Source of the DNA: Alkalihalobacillus alcalophilus ATCC 27647 = CGMCC 1.3604
Lineage (GTDB): Bacteria; Bacillota; Bacilli; Bacillales; Bacillaceae_D
NCBI RefSeq assembly: GCF_000292245.2
Contig: NZ_ALPT02000005.1
Location: forward strand, 1-64,000
Length of the DNA: 64,000 nt
Direction of reading: 5' to 3'
How positions within the stretch are numbered: position 1 is the first letter of the stretch; each line of letters opens with the position of its first letter. A program made the translations under genes and the position numbers. The notes beneath the pieces are model-generated. The model had not been told where the DNA came from. It worked only from the letters and a program-made list of their open reading frames with translations, and did no database searches. Of the stretch, positions 25,801 through 35,029 are shown in pieces.

Positions 25801-26516
25801 CACCGTTCTATGAGCCACTCCATTTCCTGTCCTGTTAATTCTCTGTAAGCTCCAGGTTTTAACGTTTGGTCTAATTCCAATTTACCAATTTTTATTCGTT
25901 TTAAATCAACCACTTCTTTTCCAACCGCGATAAACATCCGTTTAACTTGATGAAACTTCCCTTCTGTTATCGTCAAAGAAATCTGTGAATAAGAACCTGC
26001 TTCAAGTATCGTTAAATCAGCTGGTTTTGTTACATAACCGTCTTCCAATTTAACCCCCTTAGCAAAGGCTTCAATATCCTCTTCTGTCACTTTTCCTTTT
26101 ATTTTTGCTATATAAGTTTTCTCCACATGTTTTCGCGGAGACATGAGTGAATGTGAGAAATTTCCGTCATTTGTAATTAACAATAAGCCTTCTGTATCCT
26201 TATCCAACCTCCCTACCGGAAATGGTTCATAAATACGAATTTCATCAGCTGATAATAAATCAATCACTGTTTTATGCTCGTCATCCTCTGTTGCTGAAAT
26301 GACTCCTTTTGGTTTATTTAACATAAAATAAATATTTGGTTTATACGTGACAACCTCATCACCAATTACAACTTCATCTCGACTCGGCTCCACTTTAGCT
26401 GCTCCATCTTTTACTAAGCTACCATTTATTTTCACAAACCCTTTTTTTAAAAGCAGTTTGACGTCCTTTCTTGAGCCATAGCCCATATTCGCCAGTAGTT
26501 TATCTAATCGAATCAT
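25800..26516 (-). CDS. RsuA/RluB-family pseudouridine synthase (YtzG-like)
   Basis: 238 aa. An N-terminal S4 RNA-binding domain (about 1-48, MIRLDKLLANMGYGSRKDVK) is followed by the catalytic domain with YFMLNKPKGVIS and GRLDKDTEGLLLITNDG, where the Asp of RLDKDTEG is the nucleophile. It is most like RsuA-type small-subunit rRNA enzymes (16S U516 in E. coli). The start overlaps the stop of the upstream dehydrogenase-like gene by 17 nt, so the two are translationally coupled. Confidence 0.88.
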   Translation of the reverse strand: MIRLDKLLANMGYGSRKDVKLLLKKGFVKINGSLVKDGAAKVEPSRDEVVIGDEVVTYKPNIYFMLNKPKGVISATEDDEHKTVIDLLSADEIRIYEPFPVGRLDKDTEGLLLITNDGNFSHSLMSPRKHVEKTYIAKIKGKVTEEDIEAFAKGVKLEDGYVTKPADLTILEAGSYSQISLTITEGKFHQVKRMFIAVGKEVVDLKRIKIGKLELDQTLKPGAYRELTGQEMEWLIER

Positions 26517-27195
26517 TGCTTTTCTCCTGTTCTAATTGTTCCTTAATCTTTTTCGCAAAGCCTCCCAAATCACCTGTAAAATAGGCTTTATTCACGCCAG
26601 AGATGATTTGTTTTGCACTACTTTCAAATAATTCCTGTGGTAAACCTTGTTCCTGCCATTGTTGTTCAAATGATTGAATCAATTGCAAAGTCATTTTAGT
26701 CGCAAGCTGATTCGCTCTTTTGGTATCACTCTCTGTCCCAATCACAATCCGTACTTCTGAAGAAAATAATTGCTTTAGCGTTTTTTCAAAAAACGCACTC
26801 TCTTTTGGAAGCACGAGCGTCATTTCTTTTTGAGCCATAGCCTCTTTTGCATGACCAGCTAATTTACATGCGATTATTTTATCAAAAGAACACCATTTTC
26901 GCACTTCGGCACTCATTAAAGCGGTTGCCATATGAATAATTTCAACATCTGCTTGTAAAACACCCTTCATTTCAGCAAAAAAATCAGCATACCCTTCTTT
27001 AGGCAAACAAAGAAAAAGTCTCGTCGCTGCTCTTAACTCTTCTTTTGACCAATAACGAGCAAATGAATACCTCTGCTGTAGTTGCAAAGCGGTTTGTTCA
27101 TTCCGACTATATATAGCGACCGTCTCGTTCTCTCTCCAAAAGGATAATAATGTTTCAGCCAGTCTCCCTGAGCCAACAATCACATTCAAAATCAT
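26500..27195 (-). CDS. NAD(P)-binding Rossmann protein (ProC/ComER-like)
   Basis: 231 aa. The N-terminal Rossmann fold begins MILNVIVGSGRLAETLLSFW with GSGRLAE in place of the usual GxGxxG. The body LFLCLPKEGYADF...HMATALMS and ACKLAGHAKEAM follows the pattern of pyrroline-5-carboxylate reductase-like and ComER proteins. It is shorter than ProC (about 270 aa), and reductase activity cannot be claimed. It overlaps the pseudouridine synthase gene and lies 57 bp downstream of the RodA-like gene. Confidence 0.6.
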   Translation of the reverse strand: MILNVIVGSGRLAETLLSFWRENETVAIYSRNEQTALQLQQRYSFARYWSKEELRAATRLFLCLPKEGYADFFAEMKGVLQADVEIIHMATALMSAEVRKWCSFDKIIACKLAGHAKEAMAQKEMTLVLPKESAFFEKTLKQLFSSEVRIVIGTESDTKRANQLATKMTLQLIQSFEQQWQEQGLPQELFESSAKQIISGVNKAYFTGDLGGFAKKIKEQLEQEKSNDSIR

Positions 27196-27251
27196 TCACT
27201 CCTTTTCAGTCGATGAAAAAGAAAGAGCTGTTAATCTTTTGATTAGCAACT

Positions 27252-28427
27252 CTACTCCAATTCATCACTTTCAAACATATAATGTTTTGTTCTCATGTTG
27301 ACATTCATGACGATACCCATTGCAATCATATTCGTCAAAAGGGCACTACCTCCATAACTGATAAAAGGTAGAGCAAGTCCAGTAATCGGCATTAAACCAA
27401 CCGTCATCGCAATATTTTGGAAAATTTGAAACACCATTAAACCGATAATACCAGCAACTAAATAAGTTCCATATAAATTGTTACACGTTAAAGCAATGAT
27501 AACCATCCGGTAAAATAACAAGAAATAAGTAACAAGTAAAATGGTCGCTCCAATAAAACCAAATTCCTCTCCAATTACGGTAAAGATAAAATCGGTATGA
27601 ATTTCAGGGATCCGATCACTTTGTGTTTGGACCCCTTGCAAATAGCCAGCACCATACAGCTGTCCAGCACCAATTCCTTTTAATGCTTCAACCAGTTGAA
27701 ATCCTTCGCCACTTGCTGTACCACGGGGGTCTAACCAACCATATATCCGACTCAACTGATGATCTTTAATAAAAATGTTAAAAAGCTCAAAATGGTTATT
27801 ATGAAGCCAAATAAGTGCTCCCAATCCAGAAACGACTAATGCGACTAATGCTAAGATAATGCGCCAACCGATTCCCGAAACAATAATCATCGTAGCAATG
27901 ACAGCGGCTATTACAAGTGCCGTTCCTAAATCTGGTTGTTGTAATACTAAAAAGAATGGTGGCAAACCGACCGCTAAAATTTTTGCTAAGATAATTAAAT
28001 CCGTCTTAATATCATAACTTCGTCTAGCCACTGTAATTTTGTATAAAAGGTGGGCGAGAGCAAGTACGACAAACACCTTCATTAACTCAGAAGGTTGAAT
28101 CGTTGTCACTCCTAAATTCAACCATCTCGTCGCTCCATTGCGTTCAATTCCTAAAGGGGTCTCAACAAGTACTAATAAAATCATTCCAACAATATATAAT
28201 GGAGCCGAAAAATTCTTAAACAAATCATAATCAAGAACCATCATTACGCCCATTACGACAAAACTAGCCGCATAAAGCATCAATTGTCTTTGTACATAAT
28301 ACATAGGATCGACACTATATTGACCTGCCGCGCTATATATCGCTAATAAACTAAAACACATAAGCACAAACAACAAAAACAACGTTGTGTAATCAATTTG
28401 TTGTAGGCTTGATTTTTGCTCTTTCAT
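27252..28427 (-). CDS. SEDS peptidoglycan glycosyltransferase, RodA-like
   Basis: 391 aa with about ten membrane segments. SEDS family signs: ATRWLNLGVTTIQPSELMKV, LQQPDLGTALV, IPEIHTDFIFTVIGEEFG (with the putative catalytic Asp) and LPFISYGGSALL. SEDS proteins polymerise lipid II together with a class B PBP. The sequence looks nearer to RodA than FtsW, but without a tree that is an impression. The start is the ATG after GGAGGAG; a TTG seven codons upstream precedes that SD. The FtsW-like gene lies 34 bp upstream, so the two form a tandem pair. Confidence 0.82.
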   Translation of the reverse strand: MKEQKSSLQQIDYTTLFLLFVLMCFSLLAIYSAAGQYSVDPMYYVQRQLMLYAASFVVMGVMMVLDYDLFKNFSAPLYIVGMILLVLVETPLGIERNGATRWLNLGVTTIQPSELMKVFVVLALAHLLYKITVARRSYDIKTDLIILAKILAVGLPPFFLVLQQPDLGTALVIAAVIATMIIVSGIGWRIILALVALVVSGLGALIWLHNNHFELFNIFIKDHQLSRIYGWLDPRGTASGEGFQLVEALKGIGAGQLYGAGYLQGVQTQSDRIPEIHTDFIFTVIGEEFGFIGATILLVTYFLLFYRMVIIALTCNNLYGTYLVAGIIGLMVFQIFQNIAMTVGLMPITGLALPFISYGGSALLTNMIAMGIVMNVNMRTKHYMFESDELE

Positions 28428-28461
28428 TGTCTCCTCCAATTGAAACAACTAACAATCTATC

Positions 28462-29616
28462 TTAAGCTGGAACTTGTTCGTCCAGTTGTCCTTTTAACCG
28501 TTGTTGTCTTATATTATTTCTCGAGATATTTGCAACAATCGCTAAACCAATAAAGCTTACAAGTAGCGAAGAGCCTCCGTTACTAAGCAATGGAAGAGGC
28601 ACACCTGTAATCGGTAATAGGCCTGTAACCGCTCCTACATTAAAGACAATTTGAATCGCCAATTGAAAAGATATCCCAAAAGCGAGCAAACTTCCAAATG
28701 GGGACTTACACCTTGTCCCAATTACAACTCCACGGAAAATGATAATCGAATAACAAATAAAAACAAATAACACACCGAAAATCCCTAATTCTTCTGCAAT
28801 AATCGCCAAAATAAAGTCCGTATGGGCTTCTGGTAAATAAAGCAGCTTTTGCACACTTTGCCCAAGACCTGTTCCACTTAAGCCACCATGGGCGATAGCA
28901 ATATAAGATTGAATAAGTTGATACCCATCCCCCCACATTTCTGCAAAGGGATCCGTAAAGGAAGTAATTCGCTGCATTCGATAATCTTCAGAGCGAACAA
29001 AAAAGATAAACAGGACGGCTCCTACAGCTAAGAGTCCAAATAAATGACGAAATCTCGCCCCTGAAAAGAAGGCAAGTAAAATCGCCACAATCATGATCGA
29101 TGTCGCTGTTCCTAAATCTGGTTGCAACATAATTAAACCAAAAATCACACCGACCATAATAAGCGGAGGCATTACGCCCGTTAAAAATTTATCAATGTAA
29201 GCTTGTTTTTGTGTATAAACTTGAGCCAAGTAGATGATAACCCCGAGCTTTACAAACTCTGAAGGCTGAATGACACCTAACCCAGGCAAGCGAATCCAAC
29301 GTTCAGCACCACTTACCGTATGACCAATACCTGGCATCTTTACTAAAATTAATAAAATAATCGAAACGACAATAACGATTACGGATAATTTCCGATAAAA
29401 ACGATAGGGGAAATGCATCACAAATAAAAATACGAGTGACGCCAAGCCAAACCACATCACCTGTCTTTTGATAAAATAATAGGGGTCTTGAAGATTCTGA
29501 TCGGTATAAGCTAACACATAGCTTGCACTAAAAACCATAAGAAGGCCGAAAGCTGATAACAGGAGTATGGTTATAATTAAAGTCCAATCATTATCTTTCC
29601 AAAAAGAGTATTTCAT
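28462..29616 (-). CDS. SEDS peptidoglycan glycosyltransferase, FtsW-like
   Basis: 384 aa, about ten membrane segments. Family motifs: LMVFSASYVLAY, GAERWIRLPGLGVIQPSEFV, LQPDLGTATSI, LPEAHTDFILAIIAEELG and PLLSNGGSSLL. The last motif has Asn where ISYGGSS is usual. Predicted lipid II polymerase of the division or sporulation type. SD GGGGATG. It is first of the minus-strand group FtsW-like, RodA-like, dehydrogenase-like, pseudouridine synthase. Just upstream lies the MurJ-type flippase ytgP. Confidence 0.82.
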   Translation of the reverse strand: MKYSFWKDNDWTLIITILLLSAFGLLMVFSASYVLAYTDQNLQDPYYFIKRQVMWFGLASLVFLFVMHFPYRFYRKLSVIVIVVSIILLILVKMPGIGHTVSGAERWIRLPGLGVIQPSEFVKLGVIIYLAQVYTQKQAYIDKFLTGVMPPLIMVGVIFGLIMLQPDLGTATSIMIVAILLAFFSGARFRHLFGLLAVGAVLFIFFVRSEDYRMQRITSFTDPFAEMWGDGYQLIQSYIAIAHGGLSGTGLGQSVQKLLYLPEAHTDFILAIIAEELGIFGVLFVFICYSIIIFRGVVIGTRCKSPFGSLLAFGISFQLAIQIVFNVGAVTGLLPITGVPLPLLSNGGSSLLVSFIGLAIVANISRNNIRQQRLKGQLDEQVPA

Positions 29617-29754
29617 TTCATCCCCAACTTTCCCTAGCCTTTTTTCTATGTATCGCTAGTGCGTTGCAAGCTTAATTATAGCAAACGTTCCTCTAATTCA
29701 AAAGAGCCATTCCCTGTCAACAAATGTCTATTTTTTTACCAAAATGTATATTTT

Positions 29755-29779
29755 ACGCCCCTTCTGATGAAGGGGCGCT
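29755..29779 (-). terminator. Possible terminator of ytgP
   Basis: Strong stem CGCCCCTTC/GAAGGGGCG with a short loop, 25 bp past ytgP; the T tract on the minus strand is weak (GTAAAATAT), so read-through to the SEDS genes is possible. Confidence 0.55.
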
Positions 29780-29803
29780 GTAATTTTACAAGATTTTCGT
29801 TGT

Positions 29804-31438
29804 TCATTCACGATGACGCTGTTTTTTATAATTTAATAAATCAAATCGGTCTCCGAGTATTTGACCTGCTAAACGCGAGCGAACCGCTAAAAAGAAGTAA
29901 AGAATTACACCCACTGCTACTCCTACAAGCATGACTAGAAAGCTATTAAATCGGCTCGTTAAAGGGAAGAATAATTGCATCCCTTCATTAACAATCCAAA
30001 CACCAACTGCCATAACTCCAGAAAAGATTGAAATAAGGAGCAACCTTTTTAAAATAAAGCCATAATGAAAATTAGCATAATGTCCAATCGCCCAGACATT
30101 AATCCCGATCGCCACAAGAAAACCTAGATAACTAGAAATAATAGCTCCATATTCTCCAAAAAGGATAATAAACAAATAGTTCGTAGCCAACTTAAACAAT
30201 AATCCAATAATTAACGCGATAACGGCAAATTTTTGGCGATTCATTCCTTGTAAAATTGCACCTGTTACAGCAAAAAGAGAAAATAAGAGCGTAATCGGAC
30301 CATAAGAACTTAAAATCGCCCCACCTAATACCTCATTGTCATAACCATAAAGGGAAATATAAATGCTTTCCCCTAATGTCGCCATCCCAACAGCAGCCGG
30401 GAAAGAAATAAACAAAATGATTTGATAGGTTTGCGTAATTTGTTTTTGTAAAGTGATTTGATCATTATTCGTAAACGATTTTGTAATCGTCGGAACGAGC
30501 GTGATCGATAATGCTGTTGCGAGTGCCATTGGAATAAGCACGACCTTATGAACTGTTCCAGTAAAAATCCCAAAGAAAGAATTAGCCTCTTCAAATCCAA
30601 TTGCACTCAATCCAGCCTTTACAGTAAATAAATCGATAAATTGAAACAAAGGAATAGCCAAACCAACAAAGGATAAAGGCAATGCATAAGAGATTAATTC
30701 CTTATACATATCCTTTAGTTTCATTTCGTGGCGAACTTTTGTAGACTCAACTTTCTCGATAATTGCTTTTCTCCGTTTAAACCAGTAATAAATTAAAACA
30801 ACTAAACCACCAATCGCTCCTACAAAGGCTCCGAATGTGGCAAATCCTACAGCTAGTACCAGGTTGCCATTGCCAACATTCATCACTAAAAAAGCGGCCG
30901 CCAAAATAAAACAAATTCTTACAATTTGTTCCAAAACTTGCGAAACACTCGTTGGTCCCATTGACTGAAAGCCTTGAAAATACCCACGTATAATCGCCAT
31001 TAAAGGTACTACAATCAAAGCAAAACTAACCATTCGAATCGCAAAAATGATATCATCTAATGTAAATTTATCAATCCCAGCTGCGGCTTCAGGGGAAATA
31101 TATGGAGCCATAATTGGAGCCAATAAGAACAAAAGTAAAAAGGCGATAAAGCCTGTTATCGACATTAAGATTAAGCCTGAGCGAAAAAGACGATAACCTG
31201 TTTCATAGTCATCCAATGCCTGGTATTTAGAGACGAACTTTGAGACCGCTAGAGGAACTCCAGCCGTTGCTAAACTAAGCATCACCGTATACGGAATATA
31301 ACCAAATTGATACAGACCAATTCCATCCGAACCTACTATATGATTAAAAGGAATAATATAAATAAAACCAAGGATTTTTGAAATCAATGTTGCCGCGGTT
31401 AACACCATCGTTCCACGTAATAATTTTGAATCTGCCAT
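29804..31438 (-). CDS. ytgP: MurJ-like lipid II flippase/polysaccharide biosynthesis protein YtgP
   Basis: 544 aa, about 14 membrane segments, MOP superfamily (starts MADSKLLRGTMVLTAATLIS). B. subtilis YtgP is its MurJ orthologue and flips lipid II across the membrane; AmjA backs it up there. Full length. SD GGAGG. It sits upstream of two SEDS polymerase genes on the same strand, which would place flipping and polymerisation of lipid II side by side. Confidence 0.87.
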   Translation of the reverse strand: MADSKLLRGTMVLTAATLISKILGFIYIIPFNHIVGSDGIGLYQFGYIPYTVMLSLATAGVPLAVSKFVSKYQALDDYETGYRLFRSGLILMSITGFIAFLLLFLLAPIMAPYISPEAAAGIDKFTLDDIIFAIRMVSFALIVVPLMAIIRGYFQGFQSMGPTSVSQVLEQIVRICFILAAAFLVMNVGNGNLVLAVGFATFGAFVGAIGGLVVLIYYWFKRRKAIIEKVESTKVRHEMKLKDMYKELISYALPLSFVGLAIPLFQFIDLFTVKAGLSAIGFEEANSFFGIFTGTVHKVVLIPMALATALSITLVPTITKSFTNNDQITLQKQITQTYQIILFISFPAAVGMATLGESIYISLYGYDNEVLGGAILSSYGPITLLFSLFAVTGAILQGMNRQKFAVIALIIGLLFKLATNYLFIILFGEYGAIISSYLGFLVAIGINVWAIGHYANFHYGFILKRLLLISIFSGVMAVGVWIVNEGMQLFFPLTSRFNSFLVMLVGVAVGVILYFFLAVRSRLAGQILGDRFDLLNYKKQRHRE

Positions 31439-31493
31439 CCGTTCCTCCTATGCTTCTCTCGATACCCTTGTCGATTAAAATATTTAAATGAGA

Positions 31494-31895
31494 TTATCCT
31501 TCCATAATCTTCACATAGTAAGTACGATGACGTGGTCCATCAAATTCGCAAAAATAAACGCCTTGCCAAGTACCTAAAATAAGTTTTTCTTTTTCAATAA
31601 TGATCGTTTGAGAACTACCAACCGTACTTGCCTTTAAATGAGCGGCGGAATTGCCTTCCATATGACGATATTTTGAATGCAACCATGGATACACTTCGTC
31701 TAATCTCATTAACATATCATGCTTAACATCCGGGTCCGCATTTTCATTTATCGTAATACCAGCTGTCGTGTGCGGACAATAAACAGTAACTAAACCATTT
31801 TTCACTTTTGACTGGGAAACAAGTTTTTCAATTGCTTTTGTTACATCAATCATTTCATCACGGTTATTGGTTTGAATACTTTGTTTGATTAACAT
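31494..31895 (-). CDS. UPF0047 (YjbQ/YugU) family protein
   Basis: 133 aa, the full single-domain length of the family. Conserved features: [32 protein letters not shown] and [19 protein letters not shown]. coli YjbQ has weak thiamine phosphate synthase activity; the physiological role is unclear. SD GAGGCAAT. It follows ytgP's upstream edge by 55 bp on the same strand and may be first in that unit. Confidence 0.85.
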   Translation of the reverse strand: MLIKQSIQTNNRDEMIDVTKAIEKLVSQSKVKNGLVTVYCPHTTAGITINENADPDVKHDMLMRLDEVYPWLHSKYRHMEGNSAAHLKASTVGSSQTIIIEKEKLILGTWQGVYFCEFDGPRHRTYYVKIMEG

Positions 31896-32022
31896 TTTTA
31901 TTGCCTCAACTTCCTTTTATTTATGGAGCACTTCATTGTTATACATTTTATACATCTTTGACTATACTACTGAACTTTCTTCTTTTCAAATAAATTCAGG
32001 TGGAGAGAGAAGAAAGCTGCCA

Positions 32023-32079
32023 ATAAAAAAAGGTGGCTCATTCTTTAATTCAACGTAAAAAAGCTTGCCGACCACCTTA
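32023..32079 (-). terminator. Possible terminator of the amidase gene
   Basis: On the minus strand AAGGTGG pairs with CCACCTT across a 35-nt loop that has a weak inner stem, followed by T7. It lies 55 bp beyond the amidase stop. Confidence 0.5.
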
Positions 32080-32133
32080 AAAATGAGGATTAGTCAACAA
32101 GCTAAGGGCAGATTTTGAATTCTTAATCGACCA

Positions 32134-32814
32134 TCATTCCACTTCATCAATTAAAATTAACGTAAAATACTCCTCAAGGGCACTTGATATAGTGTTAACA
32201 ATCTCTTTTCTTTTTTGTTCATCTAACAACATCACTCGATCATTCCAATTACTTAAAAAACCTAACTCTACGATAACAGAGGCCGTTTCCGTATGATTCA
32301 TCAAATAATAATTTTTTCCTTTAATCGGATTCCGCTCCGTTTGATAATAACGATTTAAATGATTTTGGATAACCTCAGCTAAAAATAAACTTTTATCGCT
32401 TTTTTGATAAATGACAACTGGACCGTGGGCTCGATTGTTTTTCGCCCAATTCACATGTAAACTAAGAAAAATTTTCGGCTTTAAAGAATTAACGATCATC
32501 GTCCTCTGTAACAAGTCCTTTTGATGCCTACTCGTTTTTCTTCCAATATAATCATCACTTAAAGCGTAATCATGAATACGTGTAATGGCCACGTGGTAGG
32601 AGTCAGCTTTTAATTCTTTATATAATTCTAATCCAAATTGAAGATTAATTTCTTTTTCAAGAATTCCTTTAATCGTTGTTCCTCCATCCACTCCACCGTG
32701 TCCTACATCAATGACTACATCATATGTTGGCTTCCAATAAGCATTAACAGTTTTTGCATACATAAAAGGAAAAACGATGACAAAGAAAAACAGAAGCCAA
32801 AGGTGAACTCTCAC
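32134..32814 (-). CDS. N-acetylmuramoyl-L-alanine amidase (Amidase_3, CwlD-like)
   Basis: 226 aa. An N-terminal hydrophobic segment (about 5-22) serves as export signal or anchor. The Amidase_3 domain spans about 32-215: VVIDVGHGGVDGG (zinc His), KEINLQFGLELY (zinc Glu), FLSLHVNWAKNN (zinc His) and ASVIVELGFLSN (catalytic Glu). It cleaves the MurNAc-L-Ala amide bond. The CwlD-like size suggests a role in spore cortex muramic lactam formation, but the assignment to CwlD is not certain. Divergent from ytfP. Confidence 0.83.
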   Translation of the reverse strand: MRVHLWLLFFFVIVFPFMYAKTVNAYWKPTYDVVIDVGHGGVDGGTTIKGILEKEINLQFGLELYKELKADSYHVAITRIHDYALSDDYIGRKTSRHQKDLLQRTMIVNSLKPKIFLSLHVNWAKNNRAHGPVVIYQKSDKSLFLAEVIQNHLNRYYQTERNPIKGKNYYLMNHTETASVIVELGFLSNWNDRVMLLDEQKRKEIVNTISSALEEYFTLILIDEVE

Positions 32815-33018
32815 ATTTTTAACTCCTTACCTATTTGATGATCCTATTTTTTATAAAGAACAGTCGATCTATTCATATAAAATGACAAATCCATCAAAAG
32901 ATGTATGTAAGGATAGCTCAAGGTTCATTCTGATGATATGATTAAGAACGATATTAATTTGAGCATAGTCGTTTATGTATGAAAAATAACCTGGCTCATA
33001 AATAAAAGGGTGAAAGAA

Positions 33019-34281
33019 ATGTATGATGTCATCATAATCGGCGGTGGTCCATCTGGTTTAATGGCCTCCGTTGCTGCTTCTACATATGGAGCAAAAGTTT
33101 TATTAATTGATAAAGGCGATAAGTTAGGAAGAAAATTAGCCATTTCCGGCGGAGGGCGTTGTAATGTAACCAACCGAATGGAAAGAAAACAGCTAATTGA
33201 ACATATCCCTGGAAACGGTAAATTTATGCATAGTCCATTCTCTATATTTGATAATGAAAACATCATTACTTTTTTTGAGGATTTAGGGATTAAGTTAAAG
33301 GAAGAAGATCGCGGACGAATGTTTCCAGTAAGTGATAAAGCCAAAACGGTTGTTGATGCCTTAATAAATAAAATGATTACATTAGGAGTAAAAGTTCGTA
33401 CAAACTGTAAAGTAAACGACATTCTTTTTGACGATGAAAAAGTTCACGCTGTTCATTTGCAAGATGGAAGCATAGTCAAAACAAAAAATGTAATTATCGC
33501 CTCTGGTGGTAAATCGGTTCCGCATACAGGAAGTACAGGGGATGGATACCCATGGGCCCAAAAAGCGGGTCATACGATTACCGAACTATATCCAACGGAA
33601 GTTCCCATCACATCCAATGAACCATTTATTCAAAACAAAACATTACAAGGTCTAGCCTTACGTAATATTGAGCTTTCCGTTATCAACCCAAAGGGAAAAA
33701 CGATTATTACTCATGAGGGTGACATGTTATTTACCCATTTTGGGCTCTCTGGTCCTGCCGTTTTACGCTGTAGTCAATTTGTTGTCAAAGCCTTAAAAAA
33801 ATTCAAGACACCTACAGTCGAAATGCAAATCGATTTGATGCCGTCCATGCATCAGGAAGAAGTTTTTCAGAATATAATTAAGCAGCTAAAAAATGAGCCA
33901 AAAAAATCCGTTCGGAATGTGCTCAAAGGATTTTTACCTGAGCGATTTTTAACGTTTTTATTTGAGTATTTAAATATTGATGCTAGTCTAACCGCAGCAA
34001 GTCTATCACATGAAGACATTCGTAAATTAGCAGCTGCCACTAAACAGTTTTCAATCCAAGTCAACGGCACCTTGTCAATAGAAAAAGCCTTTGTCACAGG
34101 TGGAGGCGTTTCAGTAAAAGAAATCGAACCAAAATCGATGCATTCCCGTAAAAAGAATGGTCTTTATTTTTGTGGCGAAGTACTCGATATTCATGGCTAT
34201 ACCGGTGGTTACAACATTACCTGTGCTTTTTCAACCGGATATACCGCTGGGAAATCAGCTGCTGAACGCGTAAAAAGTTAA
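33019..34281 (+). CDS. ytfP: HI0933-family flavoprotein YtfP
   Basis: 420 aa from the ATG after GGGTGAAAG; a GTG three codons upstream is the alternative. Dinucleotide-binding fold [16 protein letters not shown], family signature [16 protein letters not shown] and C-terminal [16 protein letters not shown], which places the FAD. An uncharacterised NAD(P)/FAD-dependent oxidoreductase. Single gene with a strong terminator. Confidence 0.9.
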   Translation: MYDVIIIGGGPSGLMASVAASTYGAKVLLIDKGDKLGRKLAISGGGRCNVTNRMERKQLIEHIPGNGKFMHSPFSIFDNENIITFFEDLGIKLKEEDRGRMFPVSDKAKTVVDALINKMITLGVKVRTNCKVNDILFDDEKVHAVHLQDGSIVKTKNVIIASGGKSVPHTGSTGDGYPWAQKAGHTITELYPTEVPITSNEPFIQNKTLQGLALRNIELSVINPKGKTIITHEGDMLFTHFGLSGPAVLRCSQFVVKALKKFKTPTVEMQIDLMPSMHQEEVFQNIIKQLKNEPKKSVRNVLKGFLPERFLTFLFEYLNIDASLTAASLSHEDIRKLAAATKQFSIQVNGTLSIEKAFVTGGGVSVKEIEPKSMHSRKKNGLYFCGEVLDIHGYTGGYNITCAFSTGYTAGKSAAERVKS

Positions 34282-34286
34282 TGAAA

Positions 34287-34319
34287 ATACACGTCACAAT
34301 TTCGTGACGTGTATTTTTT
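34287..34319 (+). terminator. Terminator of ytfP
   Basis: Perfect ATACACGTCAC/GTGACGTGTAT stem with T6, 6 bp past the ytfP stop. Confidence 0.92.
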
Positions 34320-34377
34320 ATTACTCGAGTTTCGCCCACTTTCTTTTTATTTGTAACCTTCCCCCCCTTGGCTGTGA

Positions 34378-34926
34378 GTTTCATTCCCTATCCCGCATGA
34401 TTCGCACCCTAATTTGACTCTGCTCGGCTTTTCATTACTTATCCTGGTTTATTCGCACCCTAATTTGGCTCAGCTCAGCTTTTCATTACTTATCCTGGTT
34501 TATTCGCATTCGCACCCTAATTTGACTCAGCTCGGCTTTTCATTACTTATCCTGGTTTATTCGCACCCTAATTTGGCACAGCTCGGCTTTTCATTACTTA
34601 TCTCGCTCTTTTCGCACCCTAATTTGACTCAGCTCGGCTTTTCATTACTTATCCTGGTTTATTCGCACCCTAATTTGGCTCAGCTCGGCTTTTCATTACT
34701 TATCTCGCTCTTTTCGCACCCTAATTTACTCAGCACTAATTTTCATTACCTATCCCACCTTATTCGCACCCTAATTTGACTCAGCTCCGCTTTTCATTAC
34801 CTATCCCACCTTATTCGCACCCTAATTTAACACAGCACAGCTTTTCATTACTTATCCCGCTCTTTTCGCACCCTAATTTGACTTAGCATAACTTTTCATT
34901 ACCTATCCCGCATGATTCGCAACCTA
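34378..34926. repeat. 51-bp tandem repeat array 2 (about 11 units)
   Basis: Units of 51 bp with cores TTTTCATTACTTATCC and ATTCGCACCCTAATTTG, joined by GACTCAGCTCGGC-like linkers. Two unit subtypes (CCTGGTTTA and CTCGCTC between the cores) alternate in part, and a third (CCCACCTTA) follows. One unit carries a 6-bp insertion, GCATTC. It is clearly related to array 1 at the left edge of the window. It fills the space between the convergent 3' ends of ytfP and leuS, outside both terminators. Confidence 0.92.
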
Positions 34927-34985
34927 ACCTCCTATCTCCCTCTCCCGCCTCCGAAACACTGTAATTCCCCATCCCAAAAAACAAA

Positions 34986-35028
34986 CAAAAAACGTGTACT
35001 AGCCTCAAAACCAGCACACGTTTTTTTA
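34986..35028 (-). terminator. Terminator of leuS
   Basis: Stem AACGTGTACT.../...GCACACGTT with T runs; on the minus strand it directly follows the leuS stop. Confidence 0.8.
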
Positions 35029-35029
35029 T

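Noticed and set aside
34414..34779. 121-aa hydrophobic repeat frame
   Set aside because: Also produced by a 51-bp array; no start signal, and erosion of the units changes the peptide without protein-like constraint.
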